From positions 424,501 through 488,500 of the forward strand of contig NW_026251712.1 in assembly GCF_025024155.1 (NCBI RefSeq): a DNA stretch of 64,000 nt, read 5' to 3'. The stretch is from Gamsiella multidivaricata. Its lineage: Eukaryota > Mortierellomycota > Mortierellomycetes > Mortierellales > Mortierellaceae. Under the pieces are notes generated by a model, which was given only the letters and a program-made list of their open reading frames with translations, was not told where the DNA came from and ran no database searches. The position numbers and the translations under genes were made by a program. Shown here piece by piece: positions 23,736-36,115 of this stretch. The stretch's first letter is position 1. Every line of letters starts with the position of its first letter.

Positions 23736-24474
23736 ACAGCGGGAATCCAGGAAGGAAGACGGACCGCGGATTATAGGGTGCTGCAGCATTATTTGGGGCG
23801 AGGGAAGTTAGACATAATGGAGGGCTTATTCGGTTTAAAAACAACTTTATTAACATTGGACCTTGACTAGGAGACGCGATACACGCAGCAGGTCAAGTAG
23901 GAGTTAGGTTAGACTAGCTATGCGACATTGGTTATAAATCTGACGCCTCAAGCCAACATAGTTAGTAGGGGACGGGGCTATGCCATGCATGGAAGGCATT
24001 TAGGGTCTGGGGCGGGGCCAAATGGTTCCTGGTCTGCTTCTTCCAAAAAATTACTCTCGTAACAACACTTGCCCACACACGATACAATAAGGCAATCACG
24101 CATACATCGTCCTACTCATTGTGCCACACTCGATTGGTATACTCCTCCACAGCTAACCATCCCCAGTATCGCTAGCAAGAGTAGAGACGGAGCATTTGCA
24201 TTCGAGCCTCTGCACCCCAAGTTCGTCCAAATGTTCTTGCTAGACCACCTCGATCACCTTCGTCCTCCCCAAGAGCCATATTTTATTTGTGCAGCGAGTT
24301 AGAACTAGAACAAGACGAGTTACATATCACGCCAGCTCTTTTCATGAGACAGTGCGTTCTAACGATCTGGATCTGCACCAGTTTGCAATGTGCACTTGAA
24401 GAATTTTTTTAAACATTTTTTTTTTTTATTAACATAAATCCCCATGAGCACAAGAATTTTTTTTAACAGTAATG

Positions 24475-24552
24475 TGCACTTAAAGAATGGGGAATTTTTT
24501 TTTTTTTTTTTTATTCAACATGGCCTCCGAGAGAGAACAATCAGTGCTGGTT
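24475..24552. repeat. Dispersed module, copy B
   Basis: GTGCACTTAAAGAATGGGG, a T-run, then TTATTCAACATGGCCTCC and GAGAGAACAATCAGT, colinear with copy A. The T-run next to a unit boundary resembles the tail of a retroposed element. Confidence 0.65.
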
Positions 24553-25093
24553 TCCTAGTGAATAGTCTCTGAGACTTGTGTCTATCTGGCCCTAAATCTT
24601 CTAGTGTGGCAGTCGCACCATCTCCAACAACTTCACTGTAACCTCCCTAAGCGTCCCGAGGTCTTTCTCCTGCGATCCGCTCGGCTAGCTGGCAGGCTCC
24701 TCACCTGCTAATCTGCCAAGACCATCTCTCCAATTGTAACCTGTACATCTGGGAGATGGTCTTGATTTCTTGAGAGCACGGAATCCGTTCTACTGGCTTG
24801 CGAGCCGAATCCTCTACTATTGTAACATTTCCTCCACCTCCTCGTCCCGTCTTTCCTCCACCTGAGGTCACTGGATGTGAGCTCAGATTAGCCTATTATA
24901 AAGTGGGCCTACTCACTTTTGAACTTATACCTGTAACCCCGGCAGGGGTAGCTAAGACGCATGCTGCCAGTGCAGTGGAATAACTTGTACACCCTGGTGT
25001 ATAGCTGGGAAGTTCTGAACCAGCGCCTCTCGAAGTCCGGAGGCTAGCGCAAGGGTGAAATTTATTCTGAGCATTTTGTCAAGCGTTAAGGAA

Positions 25094-25190
25094 GGGGAAA
25101 GGAAACCCACAACGATTACATGGGGTAGTGCCACTCAATGTGGGGGTCGCCGGGGAAAGGAAACCCACATAACTGAAGTGGGGTAGTACG
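25094..25190. repeat. Direct repeat of an 18-bp unit, 58-bp period
   Basis: GGGGAAAGGAAACCCACA occurs at 25,094 and 25,152, each followed about 14 bp later by TGGGGTAGT. No coding content. Confidence 0.75.
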
Positions 25191-25238
25191 CCCGACTCAT
25201 GCTCCAAATAAATTTCTATGCGTAGCACATATTACTGT

Positions 25239-25318
25239 GCTTTAACCAGGGCTCGAACCTGGTCCCTTCGCGTTACAAGGGAGGTGCCCTGACCAGTATG
25301 CTAACTGAGCCATCGGGC
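25239..25318 (-). pseudogene. Degenerate tRNA-like sequence (tRNA-Thr-like or SINE head)
   Basis: On the minus strand the sequence begins GCCCGAT and has an A-box-like TGGCTCAGTTAGC. It continues CCTCCCTTGTAA (UGU in anticodon position) and has a perfect T-arm with B-box GGTTCGAGCCC and paired stems CCAGG/CCTGG. The 3' acceptor strand (TTAAAGC) does not pair with the 5' strand, and the anticodon stem is poor. It is therefore a decayed tRNA or the head of a tRNA-derived SINE. Confidence 0.6.
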
Positions 25319-25424
25319 CTACTTAAAGAATGGGGAAATGGCACTTTCATTGATATTGCACTTAAGGAATGGTAAATTAAATTTAGAATAAAGTGTATTA
25401 AAAAGAGACTTCAATATAACGGAA

Positions 25425-25497
25425 GCTCGTCTAGCTTAGTCGGTAGAGCGTCGTGCTAATAACGCGAAGGTCGCAGGTTCGATCCCTGCGATGAGCA
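25425..25497 (+). tRNA. tRNA-Ile(AAU)
   Basis: Seventy-three bases fold into a standard cloverleaf. The acceptor is GCTCGTC with GATGAGC (one G-T pair) and the D arm is GCTTAGTCGGTAGAGC. The anticodon loop CTAATAA (anticodon AAT) sits on a TCGTG/CGCGA stem, and the T arm is CGCAGGTTCGATCCCTGCG. No intron. A T-run (TTTTG...CCCCTTTTT) follows, as expected for Pol III termination. Confidence 0.95.
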
Positions 25498-26112
25498 TTT
25501 TGCCCCTTTTTAGGCAGTAATTGGCTGCTGGAAGTTACGTGAGAACATGGAAAGTGCAGAGTGAGGCGATTCATGGAGTACGCAATAATGGGAAATGTAG
25601 CCATCTCTGTTATCTTTTTCCAAGTTGGGTCCTACCGGTAGCGCCTCTGATAGATCACTACTTACTCATTTGCTAAGAGTAACTGCTGGAACTTGAGAGA
25701 ATTCGAGAATGGAAAGGCCGAGACTCTGTAGTCATGTCTGGGATAAACACGAAACAAGAAACGCCTTTTTACAAAAGAAAAAAAAGTCTGCAAGAAGTGA
25801 AGGAATACCGAACATGAACAGGAACAGGAACATGAAGGGAGGGAGTGCTCCATTAAAAATATGCAGCCCGCAACATGGCACAGCAGTTTTTAGTTTACTT
25901 GTTTGTTTGTTGTTGTTTTTTGTGGAGAAATAAAGTTTTTTTCTGTCATGAATAAGGAACATACATAATTGACGCCTTGTCCTGAAAAAGATAAGAAGCT
26001 CTTTTCAGGAACACATCGACTGAATTGATCTCAAGATGTATACTCGAAAAGAAAAAAATCGGGTTCCATTACTCTTCATCGTTTTGTTAATCTTTAAGCG
26101 CCAACGAATGCA
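25498..26112. other. Intergenic, no gene seen
   Basis: AT-rich sequence between the tRNA and the PP2C 3' end. No coding pattern or RNA gene recognised. Confidence 0.4.
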
Positions 26113-28796
26113 TCAAGAAAACGCGTTGTTTTTCAATCTTCTTACACACATACTCATGTCAATTTCTGTTTCGGTTTTTTTTTTTGGTTGTTTATTAAGT
26201 TGCGGATATGTACATGATGTAGCATGGATGAGTTTATGAAATGTCAACCAAACCGTCCGAAGTCTGCGCGTCTGACAATATGAGGGAGTCTCTTGTGGAC
26301 CGAAAAATACGACCGTGACTAGAAGACAGAGCGATGGATGGGTGTTAGAAACTGCTCAATGGCCACCGTTGCATTGCAAAATAATACTAATATAAATATA
26401 AAAGGGCACACATACCGGTAATATCGTCGCGATGCCGGCGACTCATGGGCGAAGGGATGGAGAGTGTTGCTGCCAGTTTATCGTCGTCTGCACCGCCGAG
26501 AGCGTTCCTGATCAGATGTGTCGAAGCATTAGCTTGATCCCTATACGTGAACTTTCGAATCTGGCTGGTAGGACCCTTGGCCGGCATGCTGTGCGGCGTT
26601 AATTCTTCCTCTTCCTCTTGCTGCTGTTGAATCTGTTGTCCCGGTTTTCCATTGACTAGCGATGATGATGCGACTTGCTTAGCCTTGATTTGCTGCCTGT
26701 ACTTGCGGATTTCCTCCCTGTCCAGAACCATTTCTGCATGACCAGTTCTTCCATCGAGCATATCACCGACCAGCTGCACAACCTCGTTAGACGTCAGTTT
26801 GTCCCAGAGTCCATCTGTGGCCATGACTAAAAATCGATCCTCCGGTTGGATCTTATGGTGTCGTACCACGGGCTTCGCTGTGACATACGGAGGGGTCTTG
26901 AGATTGCGGCTCGGCTGACGGTAGGCCGGGAAGAGCTGGAAGACCCTGTCCTGAGCCTCCTTTGACCACTTGTACCGGGCATCTCCAAAAGCTCTTGTTG
27001 GTTCTGTAATGGAGTAAAAGTCGCAGAGAAATAGATGTTAGCCGTGCTATGGTGTAACACATCAAATATTTCGCATACAATTTGAAAAGGCAGTTCCGCT
27101 TACCAAGACCACCCAGCACACGACCACGCATCACAACGGTACTCTCCTCACCAGGATGCTCCCCCTGCAACCTCTTCACCTCCCACGGATTTCTACCCGT
27201 CTGATCAAACGACAATGGCACTGCTCTCCAGACATGTCCACCCTCCGGCAACGGCTCCCGCACACCCATCACCGCTCGGCTGTCACCAGTGCAAGCAACA
27301 TAAAGATCCCTCTCCCTCAAATCCACATACGCCATCAACGCACACGACCCCGAAATCGCCGGCAACAACGATGAACAGGCCAGTGGACGAGAGGGATGTT
27401 CCAGAACCCGCTTGAGGCTATCATGCACAATCCGCTGATCTAGCTTCATAAACCCACGCTCGATGGCCTCCATCACGGCCTTCGTATCCTTCGAGTTCCT
27501 GACCTGATCGAGCTCCTTGGCAACAGAGGGAGCCAATTCCCGCGCGACCTTCTGACTGCAGCACCATCCAGAATGGCCGTCAAAGACGCCAAAGAATAAC
27601 CGCTCGATCTCGCCGTACTGGTTCCGGACCACATGACGGGATAGATCGTCCTCAATCGGGTTATTGGATGGAAGTTGATTGACGCAGTATCCCAAGACCA
27701 CATCCTGATTTGATAGCCTTGTGGTTCCTCTCTTCTTCTTATTCTTTTCCTGATCCACGATCCTAAAAGATTTCTGGTACTGACCCAACCGAAGCTCGAC
27801 CTGCTCTGGCGTCAGCATCCCAAGGGTCTTCTGGGACCCATGCAAACCCTGCGATGATGGTGATTTCCATAAATCCACCAGTCCAACCCGTCCTCCGTTT
27901 TGCTCAGGCACTCTTTGTGACATTAATGAGGATGATCCTGAAACAGAATGGCTCTTGATCAGCGCCAAGTCGCTCACGAACACGTTCCACTGATCTCCAA
28001 AAGTCTTCTTGGCGCTCCAGACCGCAATACCCACACCCGCTGTAAATACCCCCGAAAAAAACGCCCATGCGATGGCCTTGCGTGATAGATCCAAATACCA
28101 AAGGATGGGGTCCCAATGTGGAGGCCACGAATTCCACCGTTCTCTGAACCGCCCGTTGTGCTGCCGCTGCTGATCGTCTGCTCCTTTATGGCTATGAGAG
28201 TGATGACGCTGTTGACGACCCATTCCTTTCTGGCGCAGATAGTACAGTAGTCTTTGGCGATACAAAAAGTGTTGGCGATGGTGCTGTAGGGCTTCGTAAT
28301 GGAGACGGGAGGTGTGTTTGTGATGCTCCTGGTGCTCCTGGTGATGAGACGGGTCATGGCCTTGGCGATGGTTTCTGTGGTGCCGATGTTCCTTGTTGCT
28401 GTGGTGATGGCTACTCTCTGAAGACCCATAGTGCTCGTGACGCTGCGGCCTGTCGCTCTTCTTCAGTGGGTTAATACGAGCTGTTGACTGAGTGCCTTCG
28501 ATCGATGCTGCTCCCGATCGTCCTGTGGCCCCTGTGTCTGTAACAGTAGTGTTGCTGGGCGCATCCCTGAACTCGCCTTTCTTGGCTAACCTCTTGATCT
28601 TCTTTACTGGCAATTCGTCGTCCTTGTGTGTGCGAGGGGTCCTCCAATACCGTGAGTTGGCGGTGAAGGCGGAAGTCGAGAAGGAGGATGGGTTCGACAG
28701 AGACCGGGACTTTAGGCGTGGGGTTGGTGTTATCCTACTCAGCAGCCCGTAACCTTGATGGGCAGAAGAGTGAATGGCGGCCAGCCTGAGTGACAT
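26113..28796 (-). CDS. Mitochondrial PP2C-family protein phosphatase (PDP/Ptc5-like)
   Basis: Exons 28796-27104, 27003-26416 and 26318-26113 give about 828 residues. The family is Mn/Mg-dependent Ser/Thr phosphatases; the mitochondrial PDP/Ptc5 members dephosphorylate pyruvate dehydrogenase E1-alpha. The N terminus is a Ser/Arg-rich probable presequence. A His-rich linker follows, then one hydrophobic segment (AIAWAFFSGVFTAGVGIAVW), suggesting an inner-membrane anchor. The catalytic domain shows FFGVFDGHSG, VACTGDSRAVMG, LVMATDGLWDKL and DDITVTVVFFG, holding the metal-binding Asp residues. A Gln/Glu-rich insert lies between the last two motifs. The start was taken at ATG 28796. The C-terminal 40 residues after the VVFFG strand are uncertain; another intron could exist. 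Confidence 0.88.
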
Positions 28797-29376
28797 TGCT
28801 TCCTGGTCCTGATCAGCAGCGGGTTGAATGGAAGCGATGGAAGGAGAGAGGGGGCCATGAGGCCATGGGTTCCATCGCAAACTATTGGCAGCTCATTTTT
28901 CAGGCACCGCCCCAAAATTTAAATTAATGCGCAGCTGGGCTATCTTGGCAAAAAAGAAGTGGTCTGACGACTGCATTACAAAGACTATGTAGACTGAAGA
29001 CAGACGGAAACGTAGACTGTGTGAACAAAGATGTATACCTGTTGTCGCTCTCCGTATCCCTGCTGCCCACAAAACAAGATCCGCTCGTTGCCTTTGTTAT
29101 CCACCGTCAAGCCTGTAGAGAACAAGCGGCTGCAATATATGCACTATTACAAACTTTGATAAGATTCACCCTTCCTCAGTTTCTGTGCTCTCGGTTTATT
29201 CTGCTATGCTACTACCCGAGCATCCACACGCGTTTGATCTTGTCTAATGTAGTTTATGAGTGCATAGAGGGCGGAGCACCTCTCAATGGACCATCTGGTG
29301 CGGGGACCCAATTTTCGGGTCTCAAACTGAAATCATCAGGAGTGTATATACAATTGCGTGTGGCCCGACGACATCC
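28797..29376. other. Intergenic, PP2C promoter side
   Basis: 580 bp between the end of glutamate decarboxylase and the PP2C start, with no coding pattern. It must contain the PP2C promoter. Confidence 0.4.
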
Positions 29377-31260
29377 TTAGCACTGACGTCCAAGATTGTG
29401 CTTGGTGCCACCTTTTTGCTGCATCTTGTGGGCATCCGTAACGGGATCGTCTTTCTTGTTAAGCATATCGGTGTCGAATTCACTCTCGCTGGCAGCCAGT
29501 GACTCCGCCGCCCAGATCAGATCGCCGACGACGTTTTCTACCAGATCCTGACTGAGCGACTCTCTGACGACAATTCGAAGGATCTCAATCTTCTCCTCGT
29601 TCGGGGGAAGCGCATAGTTGGGAACAATCCAGCCTCGGGTACGCAGCAAGGTCGAAATGCCTGCCTGCTTGACATGAGGGTTCTCCTTCTTGAAGGAGTC
29701 TGTCAGTTTGAAGGACACAACAGGCAGGGCTGGATTGTATTCAATACCTTCCTTGATGGACTTCTGGTTGGACTCCAGGCTGCTCTTGTGCTCGACTCCA
29801 AAGACCCCCTTGGGGCGGTGCATATCTGACACCATATCATAGTATCCGGTGCTCTCCAGTGCCATAGACAGCACTCGTGCGTTCACCAGGTCGGTCTCGA
29901 TGATAGACTTGTAGCCCTGCTTTCCAAGACGAACAAAGTTGTAGTATTGACCGATCTAGTGAAGCAAGATAAAATGAATAAAATGTTAGTAAGCAACAGA
30001 ACCTATAATGCAGTACAGCAAGAATGTTCGCATTCCTTTTCAATCTTTACCATGAAACATGCTGGGCGCGAAAAGTTCAGTGTGTATGTCTGTTCTTCAG
30101 CTCCCAGATATGTGAGCGTAAACACCAGTTCCTTGGGGAGAAACTCCTCGGATTTCCAGAGGACCCATCCGATGCCAGCATAGGCGAGTCCATATTTGTG
30201 ACCAGACGTGTTGATGGATTGAACACGTGGCAAGTCGAAGCTCCACTTGAGTTTAGGGAATGCGAAAGGGGCAACGAAACCGCCGCTGGCTGCATCGACG
30301 TGGATTGGAATGTCCCAGCCCTTCTCCTGCTGGATGCGGTCGAGTTCCTTGGACATGCCTTCGACGTCCTCAAAATGGCCCGTGTAGGTACTGCCGAGAA
30401 TAACAAAGACGCCGATGGTGTTTTCGTCGCAGGCCTCGGCTGCCTTTTTGATGTCCAAGCAGTGATGACTCTCTACCGAGACAGGGATCAGACGGCACTC
30501 GACATCAAAGTAGCGAGCAAACTTCTCCAAAGCAACCTGCGCATTGTTTCCCATGACGATGTTGGGTCGCGAAGTGTCCTTGCCCTCGGCCTTACGCTTT
30601 GCTTGCCAGCGCTTCTTCATAGCCAGCCCTCCGAGTTGCACAGCCTCAGAGGATCCAATGGTGGATGTTCCCACAGCACCTTTGCTCTTCCACATATCCC
30701 CAATGATGGAAACGCATTTGGCATGGATCTTCATAGTTGCGGGATACTCGTCCTATGAGAACATTAGAACCAAACGGAATGTGAATAAAAAATGTCAAGA
30801 AAAGACAATTTTTTTGATCGTAACTGTAGTATACCTGGTCAGAGAGATTCTTGCTAATGTTTTCCATGATCAGCTTATCAGCTTCGGGCTCCATCCAAGT
30901 ATGAACTAAAATTTGATTATTATTATTTTTTTTTTTCCAAAACGTCAGCTACACAAACACACCAATAGGCCAGCAAATGTGCCATGATGAGCGGCACAGC
31001 ACCGTTTGTTAATACTTACCAAAGGATGCCAGGTTCATGGTGGGGCGTCCATCGAGCTCGAGTTCATCGTGAATAAGCTGGTAGGCCGCCGCAGCCTCGG
31101 TCGACTGCTCAGGCAGCTTGTACTTTGGGATATCCTGGGTCGCATATCGTGAACCGTAGGCCAAGCTATGGATAGTCTTGGACTTGCCCATGAGTTGGTG
31201 GGCGGGCGACGCCTTCGCGCGCTTCATGATCTCATCAGAGTCGACGTGTTTGTGGAGCAT
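29377..31260 (-). CDS. GAD1: Glutamate decarboxylase (PLP group II)
   Basis: Exons 31260-31020, 30905-30835, 30752-30051 and 29955-29377 give 530 residues. It converts glutamate to GABA and CO2 in the cytosol, feeding the GABA shunt. The pyridoxal-phosphate domain is clear: GTSTIGSSEAVQLGGLA, the cofactor Asp in HVDAASGGFVAPF (Asp about 257) and the Schiff-base lysine in NTSGHKYGLAY (Lys about 290). The N terminus (IPKYKLPE, NLASF-VHTWMEPEAD) is the classic GAD entry, and the C terminal domain has RIVVRES. All exon phases close. The closest family members are the fungal and plant-type cytosolic enzymes. I see no obvious calmodulin-binding Trp/Lys helix at the end. Confidence 0.95.
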
Positions 31261-32290
31261 ATGGATAACGTTGGAGGGGAGATGGGTTGTGTTGAAGGCG
31301 AAAGAGGAAAGTATGAGGGAAGAAGGAGGGGATGTTCACTTTTGCCCTTTTATGTCTTGGTGGGGAACACAGGGTCTAACCAAAGAATTATCCGGCGCAT
31401 GATGTAAGTTTTGGATTTTTTATTAATAAAGAAAAAAGTTCCCAGGCCACTTGAGCGTCATGGTTCGCGCATTTCACAAGGAAGAAAATAAAGAGCGGAA
31501 AAGGTCGAGTGCTGCCCCGCTGTGGCCGTTCTATGTGGTTTATGCGAGACACGACATGATGTAACGATTCGACTGGATTGGCGACAGTCCCGTTTGTGGG
31601 GTCGTGAACCGGAGCGACGAACGGAGGACGTGAATAAAACCCTCCACTTCCCGCACGTTGGTCAGTGCTTGGAAATAGAGGGCAAAGGGGATCAGCGGAG
31701 TATAATGAAGCACTCTGCATTTATGCATGCGGGCCAAGTCGACGAGAAGGGGTCTCAGCCATGGTTCTGACGAGCAGTCATAGTACACGCTCAGGAGTTG
31801 TCTATCTAGTCTCCTTCTTTGGTTGCCATCTACAAACCTGGGCTCGAGCTACGGCCAGTGCACAGTTCGTGGTTGTAAAAAAAAGGGTGGCTGCAAGCAG
31901 AACAGCATGAAGAACAGGAGACAAATTTGCATTGCGCGCGCTGCTTCAATGACGCTTTACGCCACCAATTTTTGGTAATCCCTGCAGATGGCATGCACGC
32001 CGACCAGGTCGACTATGTGGTCAAGGCAATGACTCCTCTTATGAAGGTTACTACAAACGAAGGTTTGCTGTGCTAGTCATGCGCTTAGCGATCTGTTACG
32101 TCCGCGAAAAAAAAAAGAGAGCGCTCTCCTTTGAAAAAGATAAGGAGAAGGATCGTGTCCGCGACAAGATGAATAGGTAGGAATGGGAATACGTTTGTCC
32201 CTTTAATAGTATCGACATTTCAAGGCCCTCCTTCTCTTCTAGCTTCCTTCATTTTTTTTATTCCTTCGCCAAAATACACAAAGACAAAAC
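31261..32290. other. Divergent intergenic region GAD / DUF7707-like gene
   Basis: About 1 kb holding two promoters. A short coding-looking island around 31,986-32,063 is discussed in the findings; otherwise no gene is seen. Confidence 0.4.
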
Positions 32291-33226
32291 ATGCCTCGAC
32301 ACCAACAGCACCGCAGCCCGTTAAAATCGCAAAGGAAAGCATTGCTAATGTTCTGTATCGGCCTTGTGAGCGTGCAGCTTGCCTCAGCATATGTAGAAAA
32401 ACATCCGACTAGGATGAATGTCCACCTACGAGAAACTCTCTGCTTGAATCAAATAAAAATGTGCGCCGCCTCGTGTCGAAACAAAGTGCAAATCGAGACA
32501 TGGTAGGAGATCCGAGGCAGGTCTTGAATGTCGAAAGTCGTAATAAACAAAGATCTCGCTAACGTAACCTGCTTGGGATGCCGCTTTAGCGATATAGAGA
32601 CACTTGAATGGAGCTGCATCTGTGCCAGCGACATCAACAAGGCTTTAAACGACTGGCAGTTCCCTATCCCGTTCAAGTTATGCAGAATGAACCTCCTCAG
32701 CTGTATCCAAACTTGTCAAGAGAAAGAAGATCACGCCTCTAGTCAAGTGTCTACAGACGGCTCTAACGGCGTCTTTGAAGCTGAGGCTGAGAGCATGCTA
32801 AAGCAGCGATCGCAATTATCGCCGCCAGACCAACGCATGAACGACGATTTAGATCAAGACGATTGGGATGCGATCGAGGAGGTCCAGATCTTACAGCGAC
32901 ATTCAAGACTTGAGGAGGGAGCGTACCGTCGATTCGGGGAAGAAGGATACAAGAGGAACCTGCTGAACATGAAGAAAAAGCAGCTCCACAAGCATCTCTG
33001 GGCCAAACAGCGGTACGAAATCAATGCCGAACACTTCTCTAAGCAAGAAAGCGAGCTTGGTGATGCCAACGTATTCCGAGGGGAAGGCGCATTGTTCACA
33101 ACGATGATTGATCCGACTGGGCGTCGCGATGTGCATTGCGTGGCGCGCTGTCAGACACAGTACTCTTGTGGGACACAATCTGCGCCTGAGTACCGCGGTG
33201 TGTTGCAGATCGTCAGGCCCGCGTAG
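32291..33226 (+). CDS. Secreted protein with DUF7707-like N-terminal domain
   Basis: Exons 32291-32502 and 32590-33226 give 282 residues. The intron was chosen because a GCTAAC branch site and CCGCTTTAG acceptor restore frame and create ETCDIETLEWSCICAS. This is the hallmark Cys pattern of fungal DUF7707: C at TLCLNQIKMCAASC, then T-C-D-x-x-T-L-x-W-x-C-x-C, then C-x6-C-x3-C at the end of the domain. A signal peptide follows a basic N terminus (LLMFCIGLVSVQLASA). The C-terminal two thirds are acidic and coiled-coil-like, ending with four more Cys. Function unknown; extracellular or wall location is inferred. The second exon's frame begins upstream with a stop, so the intron is required. Confidence 0.8.
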
Positions 33227-36048
33227 AGTATGGTAGCACAGAAAAGTGATGAGCAACAAGATAACGAGAGAGCGATCCGACAGAGGAAAATGCCGATCCT
33301 TCGGAAGGCAAACAGGTCCACCTAGTCTCGATCAGAGATGGTTCAGGATCCGCTATTGCTCCTCGGCTGCTCTGTGCGACACGCCATTTGCAATAGTCTA
33401 CAAATCGTCTGACGAGTGGTCTCAGGCTGCTGGCAATGTGCACTGACAATTAAAGCATGCACCAGATCTTCAGGACTTACCGTTTGATGTGGACCATGTG
33501 AAGATGCCGGCATATTCATCGTGCAAAAGCATATGCCTGCGTTGCTGCCGAGTGTTATTTCCTTTCTTATCTAGCTCCCGACTGATTTGTCCAAATGCCG
33601 GCCTGAAGGAGAAGGGAGCTCTTTTTATTTGATTGCAATTTTGTTTTTGACTTTATTTCCCTCGATAGTCTGGCAAGGCGGCCGACTATCTATGAACGAC
33701 CAGACTGCCAATACAAAAAGCGCCGATTGATACAGGGCTCTTTAATGTACCCACGCTTGGATGGTAGGGAAGAGAGGGAAGAGGGGAAGGGGGAGAGCAG
33801 CCTTTGGTTTGCACCAAAGAAGGAATGGTCCTTCGTACCACCAATGCCGAATTTACATCTGCGGATCTAGGATTGGGGATTGAGGATTGGTGGCCAATCC
33901 AGTGTTCGTATTTTTGTGTTCGTCTGTTTATCGCACCCTTCGATTGGACAGGCGCCCCCCGAGGGTAGCCACTCGTCTTTCATGCAGCAGCGCATTTCAT
34001 TTCATGATTTCATGCAGAGCCATGTACGCGCTGAGCGCGTGTACAAATGGGTTCGTGCACCAGCCAGGAGGGTAGGGGAGGGGGAGGGTGGGGCAGGGCG
34101 CTTATTTTTTTTTTTTGTACGCCCCTCCCACACCCGTGTTTACATACTACGTACTTTGTCTCCTTTGTCCATTACATTGGACGTCCTGAGTCCCGCTGCT
34201 TGGGAACCAGGTATGGAAAAACTTGACATTCGGATCGTCAGGGCTCTTTTTTTCTTTATCTTCATTATCTTTACTTTGTTGGGGAAGACGGAAGGGATCA
34301 GTCTCAGGATCGCCATCGAACATGTCTCCGCTCACCTTGCCATTGAGAATGGGGTCATGGGCGCATGGCTCCGTGCTACAAAGACATTGTTGCTATCAAC
34401 CCTCCTCCTTCCTCCCCTCCTGCCATTATCCATCTGCCACATCATCTTTCGCTTCTAGATTTGTTTACTTCCTCGAAATGCCTGACCTCTTTGTTGATGC
34501 AGAATGCAGATGGTTGTGGAGTGTGCAACATAGGATTGCATTGATGGGATGCTCTCAGAGCACATTCTAGGTACCTGTTCTCTCAGGGCGAATGAAAGGA
34601 AGAGCAGAACGAACAGGTGTAAAGTCCTTTATTTATACATAACATATATTGTTTGCATGCGGATGAAAATAAAAGGGCACTACCAGGGCCACCTGGATAG
34701 AGACGACGACGACTGATCGTTATCTGGGCATTCAATTGAAGACGGGAATGGAGAATGAGCGACGCCGTGGTATTGACGTTCGCTGTGCCTTCTTCACTAG
34801 AATGAAGGAAGAATAGAGGCTAGGTAAACAAATACACACGTAAACGCATCATCGATTTCGTCAACGCACATTAACCCATATACTTGAACGAACGCACGCA
34901 GCAGACTGGCATGGAGGCAGATGGGCAGAGAGGTGTAAGGCTGAAGTAGGCCAAGCATAGGCTAACATAGTTTTTGGAAATGAAAACAAAATGAAAACAA
35001 AACGAAAAAAAAAATTGTATAGCAACGTTCATGTGGATGACCGATGCTCCTTCCCTTTTGCTTCCCTTCTTTTACGTATAACCCTCTATCTTCTTCAGCA
35101 CCCTCGTTCACTCTTCCACTCCATATGTAAAACTTGGTTGTATCGTATATCTTCCATTCCATTGCGACTTCTCCCAGGCACACTACTTCCCCTTCCTCCA
35201 CACTTTCTCTCTCTTATCTCTTTCCTTGAGATACCTGTTCTCTTACACTTCTTCTTTACCGTTGTAATTGCGCCCTCAGCTGCATATACACCATTCCGCA
35301 TTTTCGACTCAAGGTAGGGCAGGCGCAGCCTTCCAGGACCAAGCCATTGAGGATCTGTATCACACATGTACTCTTTTTATCTACGGATCAATACAACATA
35401 AAGCAAGACAGGACATAAGGGGGGGTCATGCTCAAGGGTCAGAGATGTGTAAAGTGGGGGGATCGGCATGATGAGTGAAGGCTGATGGATTCCGAGCACA
35501 AGCCATGGTCTGTTCAGCATTCGAGTATTCATCGCAGCAAGATGAGAGAAGAGGGGGGAACAAAAAATAAAAAAGAAAGTTCGCTGCGATGCGCAGGCTG
35601 GCGAAGCACAGTGATCAGGAATCGATCTCCACAGTTAAGGAAAGTTGGATCTGGATGGCGACCATGGGGCTGATCTCGGACGATGATCTGATGGACCAGT
35701 GGCAAGGTTGGTTACTTTTGCTTTGGGAGGTCCCTTTGAGTGTGCCTTTTGCGAGTGGGTGAGTGAGTGAGTGATTGAGTTGAGTGAGTTGAGTGGGTAT
35801 GTGATTGAGTAAGTGAATAGTAAGTAATATATACGAAAGAAGGCGCGGACCCAGGCGAGAAATATGAGCGGCTCTTTCAAATTTTTTTAGTGCTTTTGAA
35901 TTTCGTTTTATATTACCGATTTGATTTGATTCGATCGCGGCATGCGCTCCATGCGCTGCTGGATATGCAAAGAAAAGAAAAGAATCCCTGGCTGGCAGTG
36001 GATGTGGTAGTGGTGGCGAGGCTCTGTCCCTGGGTTCTGTCTTGCCTG

Positions 36049-36115
<67 letters not shown>

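Larger units (their letters stand above)
22233..25238. other. Gene-free relic zone
   Basis: AT-rich sequence made of short repeated modules and T-runs; no intact gene. Recurrent modules include TGCACTTAAAGAATGGGG-like units (about 23,646, 24,387, 24,475 and 25,320), GGCGGGGCCAAATGG (about 23,670 and 24,012), and the blocks listed separately. Likely remains of several transposable elements. Confidence 0.6.

Noticed and set aside
24798..24983. Pro-rich frame in the relic zone
   Set aside because: No signal peptide or family similarity; surrounded by decayed repeats.
32503..32589. Continuous two-gene reading of the DUF7707-like locus
   Set aside because: The second frame starts inside a good intron (GCTAAC branch, CTTTAG acceptor); joining the exons creates the expected TCD...WSCIC pattern.
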